A DNA stretch of 5,512 nt, taken from contig CALKUJ010000378.1 of NCBI GenBank assembly GCA_937996825.1, positions 1-5,512 on the forward strand, given 5' to 3'. Under the pieces are notes generated by a model that worked only from the letters and a program-made list of their open reading frames with translations, was not told where the DNA came from and searched no databases. The position numbers and the translations under genes were made by a program. Within the stretch, counting starts at the first letter, position 1. Each line of letters begins with the position of its first letter. The DNA is from an uncultured Polynucleobacter sp. Lineage in GTDB: Bacteria > Pseudomonadota > Gammaproteobacteria > Burkholderiales > Burkholderiaceae. This document shows, one piece after another, positions 1 to 4,311 of this stretch.

Positions 1-353
1 CCAAAAAAGGCATCAAGATGTTTGAAAAAGTGGGCGTGCCCATCCTCGGTTTGGTTGAGAACATGGCAGTACACGTGTGTACCAACTGCGGCCACATCGA
101 ACACATCTTTGGCGCCGATGGTGGCAAGAAGATGGCCGAGCAATACGGCATGGACTACCTAGGCGCGTTGCCCCTCAACATGCAAATCCGCCTGCAAGCC
201 GACAGCGGCAAACCCACCGTGGTGGCTGACCCTGACGGCGAAGTGGCAGGCATCTACAAGGCGGTGGCCCGCCAAGTGGCTGTGAAGATTGCTGCGAAAG
301 CCAAAGACTTTTCTAGCAAGTTTCCTAGCATCAAGATCTCTAAAGAGACTTGA
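1..353 (+). CDS. apbC: Mrp/ApbC-family Fe-S carrier P-loop ATPase, C-terminal part (5' end outside window)
   Basis: This is the C-terminal end of an Mrp/ApbC (NBP35-type) ATPase, a cytosolic dimer that binds a 4Fe-4S cluster and passes it to apoproteins. The reading frame is open from the window edge (first full codon at 3), and codons before the ATG at 18 continue the family sequence (KKGIKMFEKV), so that ATG is internal. Visible family landmarks are the strand VPILGLVENM, the paired cysteines of the CTNC motif (codons at 78-80 and 87-89) that bridge the cluster in the dimer, HIFGADGGKKMAEQ, and the near-terminal block LGALPLNMQIRLQADSGKP. The Walker A/P-loop lies upstream of the window. It ends with TGA at 351-353, convergent with the next gene after 12 bases. 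The tail after the core (AKDFSSKFPSIKISKET) is of the type I associate with Comamonadaceae. Family assignment is secure; the exact client proteins cannot be told. Confidence 0.95.
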   Translation, partial: KKGIKMFEKVGVPILGLVENMAVHVCTNCGHIEHIFGADGGKKMAEQYGMDYLGALPLNMQIRLQADSGKPTVVADPDGEVAGIYKAVARQVAVKIAAKAKDFSSKFPSIKISKET

Positions 354-360
354 TGCCTAA

Positions 361-373
361 ACCCATCATGGGT
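361..373. repeat. Short perfect palindrome between convergent genes
   Basis: ACCCAT-C-ATGGGT is a perfect 6-bp inverted repeat around one central base. It covers the end of the 12-bp gap and the last codons, including the TGA stop, of the minus-strand gene. The one-base centre cannot form a normal hairpin loop and no T-tract follows on either strand, so I do not call it a terminator. I see no convincing rho-independent terminator for either convergent gene. Confidence 0.3.
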
Positions 374-3300
374 ACGTGCGGCGGTTGTTCAGCACTAGCT
401 CGGCTGTGGCCGTTGTGCTGAGCGCACTCCATTGGCTAGTCGACAAACTTGACACTTGTTCTTGTGTCAACGCTTTGAGCTGTGTCAGTGTCATCGCACG
501 CAAATCAGTGGTTTCGAGTGCCTTGACTTGATCGGTCGTCAAGGCGGCCACTTGTGAGTTGCGCAAAGCGCTGACTTGGCTGGTGGTCAAAGCCTGAATG
601 CTGCCGGTTGACAATGATGCAACTTGGTCGCCAGACAGTGCATTGATTTGAGCCGTGGTCATCGCAGCCACATCGGTGGTTTCGAGCACGCGCACTTGCG
701 AGGTTTGAAGCGCCTGAATTTGTGTTTCGGTCAATGCCGCGACTTGGCTGCTGGTCAAGGCTGCGATGTGTGTGCTGTCCATGCCCGCCACAGTTGCCGT
801 GCTCAAACCTTGAATGGTCACGGTGTTCAACGCTTGCAGTTGTGACGTGGCAACCAATCCATTGACTTGATCGTCTGTCAAGGCATTGGCTTGTGTGCTG
901 GTCAATGCGCTGATTTGCGTGGTGGTGAGAGCACCAAGTTGTGCGGTGCTTAAGCTACCCAATGCCGCTGCATTGAACGTGGCGGCTTGGGTGGTGCTGA
1001 GTTGACCCAGTTGTGCCGTGGTCAGCGCTTGTGCTTGAGCGGTGGACAGGCCACTCACATTCAATCCTGCGATTTGTGAGGTGGTCAAACTCTCTAGCTG
1101 TGCGTTTTGCAAGGCTTGTACTTGGGTGGTGGTCAGTGCCCCCACTTGGGTTGAAGCCAGTAAGCTGATGCTGGTGGTGCTCAGTGCTCGGACATTGGAT
1201 GTACTGAGCGCTGCAATGCCATTGGTGCTCAAGGCTTTGAGCTTGGATTCACTCAGACTGTCGAGCTGTGTCAGCGTGAGTGACTGAATTTGTGTCGAGC
1301 TCAAGGCTTGCATTTGGTCTTCATCAAAGCTGGCCAAACGTGCGGTGCTTAAGTTGCTCACCACATCTGTGGCCAGTGCGTTCACTTGATCGGTTTTGAG
1401 TAGCCAAAGTTGGTGCTCGGTCAGGCCATCAACTTGCGTGCTGGACAAGATCGACACGTTAGATGTTTGTAGCGATTGCAGTTGAGCTTCGCTCAATTTT
1501 TCAAATTGTGCGGACGTGATGGCGCTGGCTTGTGCCGTCGTGAGTGATTGCATTTGCGCACGGCTCAAATTGCCAATTTGTACGTCAGTCAACGCACCAA
1601 TAGCGGTTGATTGCAAGGCTTTGATTTGCGCTGTAGACAGTGCGGCTATTTTTTCAGCACTTAACTGGGCCACTTGAGTGGACGTCAAAGCCGCGATTTG
1701 CGTGGTGCTCAAGGCTTCAACTTGTGATTGGCTCAAATTGCCCAGTTGCGTGGAGTTGAGGCTGGCCACGACCGAGGTGCTGAGGGCATTGAGCTGTTCC
1801 CCCGTAAAGGCACTGGCGGCGTTATTGAACAATGTCTTTGCCTGTGCTGTGTTGAGTGCACTGACGCTGGCAGAAGACAAGCCTTGTACCTGTGCTGATG
1901 ACAGTTGGTTGAGCTGCGCTGTGCCTAACGCACTCACTTGCGTGCTCGTCAATGCGTTGACTTGCTGCGTGGTGAGTTGCGCAATTTGCGTGGTGTTCAA
2001 CGCCGATACCGTTGTGGTTGCGAGACTGGTGAGGTCAGTTGCATCAATGCTTTGCAACTGTTCTTCAGAAAGCTGGTTCAGTTGCAGTGCGCTGAGCTGC
2101 TTGACTTGGTTGGCTGTCAGGGCTTGAAGTTGGGTTGTGTTGAGACCCGTCAATTCCGAGGTCGCCAGTTTGGTCAGAGTTTCATTGCTGAGTGCTTGAA
2201 CTTGTTGTGTGGTGAGGCCCGATAGCTGTGTCGATGTCAGTGCAGCAGCTTGCGCGCTGCTCAGGTTCGCGATCTGTGCTGTGGTGAGTCCCTGCACTTG
2301 CGCACTGGACAGTGCGTTGAATTGTTCGGTGGATAACGCTTTGAACTGAGTCAGTGTCAGTGCGGCCACTTGGCTGCTATTGAGTTTGCCAATTTGTTCG
2401 GATGACAGTGCTTTGACTGTGGTGGCGCTCAGGCTTCCAATGTCAGAAGCGTCAATCCCTTGAATTTGACTTTCTTGCAAGCTGTTGATTTGTGCTGTCG
2501 TCAGTACCTTGACTTGAGCTGCTGTCAGCGCTTGCATTTGTGAAGAGGTGAGTCCGCTCAGTTGCTGCGTGCTTAGAGTCGTCAAGGTGCTTGCCGACAG
2601 ATCTTTGACTTGTGTGGCGCTTAAGCCGCTGAGCGCGCTCGACGATAGGGCACGAACTTGTTCTGATGACAGTGCAGCAATGTTTTTGGCCGACAAGTTT
2701 TGTACTTGACTTGATGTCAGGCTGCTGAGCTGAGCGGTTGACAGGGATTTGAGTTGCAAGGCAGATAGACGGCCCAGCTGTGATGCGGAGAGATCATCAA
2801 TCTTGTCTGTCCCAATTGACTTGAGGGCGTTGATGCTGAGTGCCGCAACATCTGAATCATCTAATGCGCGCAGTTGTTCGGGTTGCAAGCTGTTGAGCTG
2901 TGTTGTTGTCAACGCGCTGACTTGCAAGGCCGACAGTGCTTGAATTTGCGCGGTGCTGAGTTGTGCAAGTTGCGTGGTTTCTAAACTTTTGACAACGTTG
3001 CTTGCGAGCGCGCTGATTTGTTTGGCGGTCAATGCACTGACGCCTGTAGTTCCCAACGCTATTGCTTGGCTGGTACTCAGCCCACTGAGGTGAATGGCGG
3101 TCAGGCCTTGAATTTGCTCTGCACCTAATTTGCTGATTTGAGCGGTTGTCAATGACTTGAACTGTGCAGGTGTCAAGGCAGCCACTTGGGTGCTGGTGAG
3201 GTTTTGAATTTGGTTGTCATCCAAACCGTTGATCGCGCTGGTGCTGATGGCGGCCAAATCTTTGGCTTCGATTGCTTGGAGTTTGTACGCGTTAAGCGCA

Positions 3301-4094
3301 TTCAGCTGTGAATACGTGAGCCCTTTGGCTTGGTCTACGGTTAAGTTGGTGATTTGCTCTGCGCTTAGCTGGTTCAGCTGGGATGTTTCTAGGCTGGCAA
3401 TTGCTTTACTGCTTAATGCCGTGAGTTGAACATCTGAAAAAGGCAAATTTTTCAGATTGAAGATGGTTGAAACTTGCGTGGTGCTCAATGTCGCAATTTG
3501 TGCTTTCGACAAGATGGCCAGCTTTTCATCCAAGACGTTCAAATCCTCTCCATCAATCGCTGCGATTTGAACGGGAGTCATGTACGTCAGCTGCGTTTGA
3601 GTCAATGCGCCTGTTTGGGTTGAGGTGAGTGCAGTGACTTGGCTTGGGCTGAGTGAGGCAATCCATGGGCGTCCCAAGGCGCTGATTTGGTCGGTGCTCA
3701 GTGCTGCGATTTGTTGTGTTGAAAACTCTTTGATTTGGTTGGCACTTAATGCATTGATTTGACTGCTGTTGAGTGCTTGCAATTGCTGTGTGGCGAGCAA
3801 CTTCACTTGAGCAGGCTTCAACGCCGTCACTTGTGCAGGGGTGAGGTTGGCCAGTTGATCTGTGCTCAGGATATTGATCTGCGCAGTGGAAATCGCTTGA
3901 ATCTGAGTTGCTGTTAAACCCGAAATGGCGCTCGTGGCAATATTTGCAATTTGGTCGGTGCTTAGCGAACTGATTTGTTTGGCGCTCAAACCTGCAAGTT
4001 GTGCAGGCTCCGTCAGTTTTTCCATATCAATAGCTGCGGCCGGAATTGTCCGGTCGACAGTTTGAGTCAGCGTTGATGCAATTTCCGTGGCCAT
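366..4094 (-). CDS. Giant octapeptide-repeat protein (150 units of LSxxQIxA), unknown function
   Basis: A 1242-residue protein that I do not recognise as a named family. Residues 1-35 (MATEIASTLTQ...) are non-repetitive, residues 36-1232 are 150 consecutive eight-residue units, and 1233-1242 (LVLNNRRTYP) form a short tail. The consensus unit is L-[ST]-x-x-Q-[IVL]-x-[ASG]; about 105 units have Gln at position 5. It has no cysteine, three tryptophans, and is dominated by Leu, Ser, Thr, Ala and Gln. I see no Sec signal peptide, TM helix, LPxTG, autotransporter barrel or RTX nonapeptides. The ATG at 4092-4094 is chosen because GGAAAGG lies six bases upstream; a TTG at 4107-4109 would extend the frame by five residues but overlaps that Shine-Dalgarno. 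A sigma-54-type promoter lies just upstream. It stands alone, divergent from a haem-type membrane sensor and convergent with apbC. An extended structural, surface or adhesive role is conceivable but is inference. Confidence 0.9.
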   Translation of the reverse strand: MATEIASTLTQTVDRTIPAAAIDMEKLTEPAQLAGLSAKQISSLSTDQIANIATSAISGLTATQIQAISTAQINILSTDQLANLTPAQVTALKPAQVKLLATQQLQALNSSQINALSANQIKEFSTQQIAALSTDQISALGRPWIASLSPSQVTALTSTQTGALTQTQLTYMTPVQIAAIDGEDLNVLDEKLAILSKAQIATLSTTQVSTIFNLKNLPFSDVQLTALSSKAIASLETSQLNQLSAEQITNLTVDQAKGLTYSQLNALNAYKLQAIEAKDLAAISTSAINGLDDNQIQNLTSTQVAALTPAQFKSLTTAQISKLGAEQIQGLTAIHLSGLSTSQAIALGTTGVSALTAKQISALASNVVKSLETTQLAQLSTAQIQALSALQVSALTTTQLNSLQPEQLRALDDSDVAALSINALKSIGTDKIDDLSASQLGRLSALQLKSLSTAQLSSLTSSQVQNLSAKNIAALSSEQVRALSSSALSGLSATQVKDLSASTLTTLSTQQLSGLTSSQMQALTAAQVKVLTTAQINSLQESQIQGIDASDIGSLSATTVKALSSEQIGKLNSSQVAALTLTQFKALSTEQFNALSSAQVQGLTTAQIANLSSAQAAALTSTQLSGLTTQQVQALSNETLTKLATSELTGLNTTQLQALTANQVKQLSALQLNQLSEEQLQSIDATDLTSLATTTVSALNTTQIAQLTTQQVNALTSTQVSALGTAQLNQLSSAQVQGLSSASVSALNTAQAKTLFNNAASAFTGEQLNALSTSVVASLNSTQLGNLSQSQVEALSTTQIAALTSTQVAQLSAEKIAALSTAQIKALQSTAIGALTDVQIGNLSRAQMQSLTTAQASAITSAQFEKLSEAQLQSLQTSNVSILSSTQVDGLTEHQLWLLKTDQVNALATDVVSNLSTARLASFDEDQMQALSSTQIQSLTLTQLDSLSESKLKALSTNGIAALSTSNVRALSTTSISLLASTQVGALTTTQVQALQNAQLESLTTSQIAGLNVSGLSTAQAQALTTAQLGQLSTTQAATFNAAALGSLSTAQLGALTTTQISALTSTQANALTDDQVNGLVATSQLQALNTVTIQGLSTATVAGMDSTHIAALTSSQVAALTETQIQALQTSQVRVLETTDVAAMTTAQINALSGDQVASLSTGSIQALTTSQVSALRNSQVAALTTDQVKALETTDLRAMTLTQLKALTQEQVSSLSTSQWSALSTTATAELVLNNRRTYP
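399..3989 (-). repeat. Array of 150 coding 24-bp (eight-residue) repeat units
   Basis: Reading from residue 36, the protein divides into 150 units with only five length exceptions: unit 20 (7 residues), 23 (6), 24 (10), 123 (5, LNVSG) and 132 (9). The arithmetic closes exactly: 35 + 1197 + 10 = 1242. Position 1 is Leu in most units (sometimes Ile, Phe or Met), position 2 usually Ser or Thr, position 5 usually Gln, position 6 Ile, Val or Leu, position 8 usually Ala, Ser or Gly. At the DNA level neighbouring units differ at many positions and use varied synonymous codons, so the array looks old and held by protein-level selection rather than freshly made by slippage. All indels are multiples of three. 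Confidence 0.93.
567..3416 (-). repeat. Seven higher-order repeats of 17 units (136 residues, 408 bp)
   Basis: Units 25-143 stack into seven blocks of 17 units: 3009-3416, 2601-3008, 2193-2600, 1785-2192, 1377-1784, 978-1376 and 567-977. The first five are exactly 408 bp; the sixth carries the short unit 123 and the seventh the long unit 132. The register is marked by column 1 (LSSKAIAS, LASNVVKS, LSASTLTT, LSNETLTK, LSTSVVAS, LATDVVSN, FNAAALGS) and column 8 (ISTSAING, LSINALKS, LSATTVKA, LATTTVSA, LQSTAIGA, LSTSNVRA, LSTATVAG), which lack the position-5 Gln in every block. Column 2 has Leu and column 9 has Ile at position 6 in every block. Column 7 is acidic (DxxD-like) in the first four blocks. 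Found by hand alignment. Confidence 0.75.
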
Positions 4095-4100
4095 TTGTTG

Positions 4101-4107
4101 CCTTTCC
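4101..4107 (-). promoter_or_regulatory. Ribosome binding site deciding the start of the repeat gene
   Basis: On the minus strand GGAAAGG is followed by six bases (CAACAA) and then ATG at 4094. This is a strong Shine-Dalgarno at good spacing. It lies within the first codons that would follow the alternative TTG start at 4109, so it supports the ATG and argues against the longer form. Confidence 0.85.
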
Positions 4108-4125
4108 AATATTTGAAATGGTTAA

Positions 4126-4142
4126 TGCAAGAAATGCGCCAG
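4126..4142 (-). promoter_or_regulatory. Candidate sigma-54 (-24/-12) promoter for the repeat gene
   Basis: The minus strand reads CTGGCGCA-TTTC-TTGCA. It matches the sigma-54 consensus (YTGGCACG-N4-TTGCA) at all but two positions, with the invariant GG (4139-4140) and GC (4127-4128) at the required spacing. Transcription would begin near 4115, giving a leader of roughly 21 bases that contains the Shine-Dalgarno and then the ATG at 4094. The agreement of element, spacing and leader length makes a chance match less likely. I saw no convincing sigma-70 -35/-10 pair for this gene. If real, expression needs RpoN and an AAA+ enhancer-binding activator, which is not in the window. Confidence 0.65.
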
Positions 4143-4189
4143 GATTTATTTAATTCATTCGTATGTGTTCTTGGCGTTTCTTGATGCTT

Positions 4190-4203
4190 ATCTGAGCTCA
4201 GAT
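4190..4203. promoter_or_regulatory. Perfect 14-bp palindrome, candidate activator-binding site
   Basis: ATCTGAGCTCAGAT is a perfect dyad lying between the two divergent genes. Its centre is about 80 bp upstream of the predicted sigma-54 transcription start, within the usual range for upstream activator sequences of enhancer-binding proteins, and about 115 bp upstream of the GTG of the divergent sensor gene. The binding protein is unknown. It could also be an operator for the sensor gene or a chance palindrome. Confidence 0.4.
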
Positions 4204-4261
4204 GAATCGTTGTCGTAAAACCGTCAATTTCTATGCATGGGTTGGGGCTCTATTTTTGGTA

Positions 4262-4277
4262 TTCATTAATTCATTAA
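4262..4277. repeat. Tandem direct repeat TTCATTAA x2 upstream of the sensor gene
   Basis: Two perfect adjacent copies of TTCATTAA end 34 bases before the GTG start, in the AT-rich part of the intergenic region. Helical-phase tandem sites can bind a regulator, but eight-base spacing and AT-rich composition also make this plausible by chance. No clear sigma-70 promoter could be fixed here; a weak TTGGTA (4256) with TAAACT (4281) has 19-bp spacing. Confidence 0.25.
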
Positions 4278-4286
4278 GATTAAACT

Positions 4287-4301
4287 TTAATTACTAATTA
4301 A
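4287..4301. repeat. AT-rich inverted repeat just before the sensor start
   Basis: TTAATT-ACT-AATTAA is a perfect inverted repeat ending ten bases before the GTG. It occupies the place where a Shine-Dalgarno would normally be sought and contains none. It could be an operator half-site pair or simple AT-rich sequence. Confidence 0.25.
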
Positions 4302-4311
4302 TGGTCTTCGC

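Noticed and set aside
18..20. ATG at 18 as the true start of the left-hand gene
   Set aside because: The frame is open to the window edge and the codons before it match the family sequence, and the P-loop must lie upstream.
390..420. Hairpin CAGCAC...GTGCTG as terminator for the left-hand gene
   Set aside because: A six-base stem with a 19-base loop and no T-tract, lying within the coding sequence of the convergent gene, is not a credible terminator.
1678..2127. Open frame of 149 codons on the + strand inside the repeat gene
   Set aside because: It lies antisense to the repeat array; the strict 24-bp period and absence of certain codons keep antisense frames open. It has no ribosome site and no recognisable protein features.
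624..3429. Further + strand open frames (624-845, 1042-1287, 1938-2225, 2749-2943, 3214-3429)
   Set aside because: All are antisense shadows of the octapeptide array, with low-complexity translations mirroring the repeat.
399..3989. TAL-effector-like DNA-binding repeats
   Set aside because: Units such as LTPAQV resemble the first helix of TAL repeats (LTPxQVVAIAS), but those are 33-35 residues with two helices and a base-specifying residue pair; here the unit is eight residues with no such pair.
399..3989. RTX, pentapeptide or leucine-rich repeats
   Set aside because: There are no GGxGxD nonapeptides, no five-residue A(D/N)Lxx period, and no 20-24-residue LxxLxLxxN pattern. The period is cleanly eight.
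399..3989. CRISPR array or non-coding tandem satellite
   Set aside because: The period is in frame with a single 1242-residue protein, units are diverged at DNA level, and there are no identical repeats separated by unique spacers.
4242..4286. Sigma-70 promoter for the sensor gene
   Set aside because: Only weak boxes are present (TTGGTA and TAAACT with 19-bp spacing) in AT-rich DNA, so it is noted but not called as a feature.
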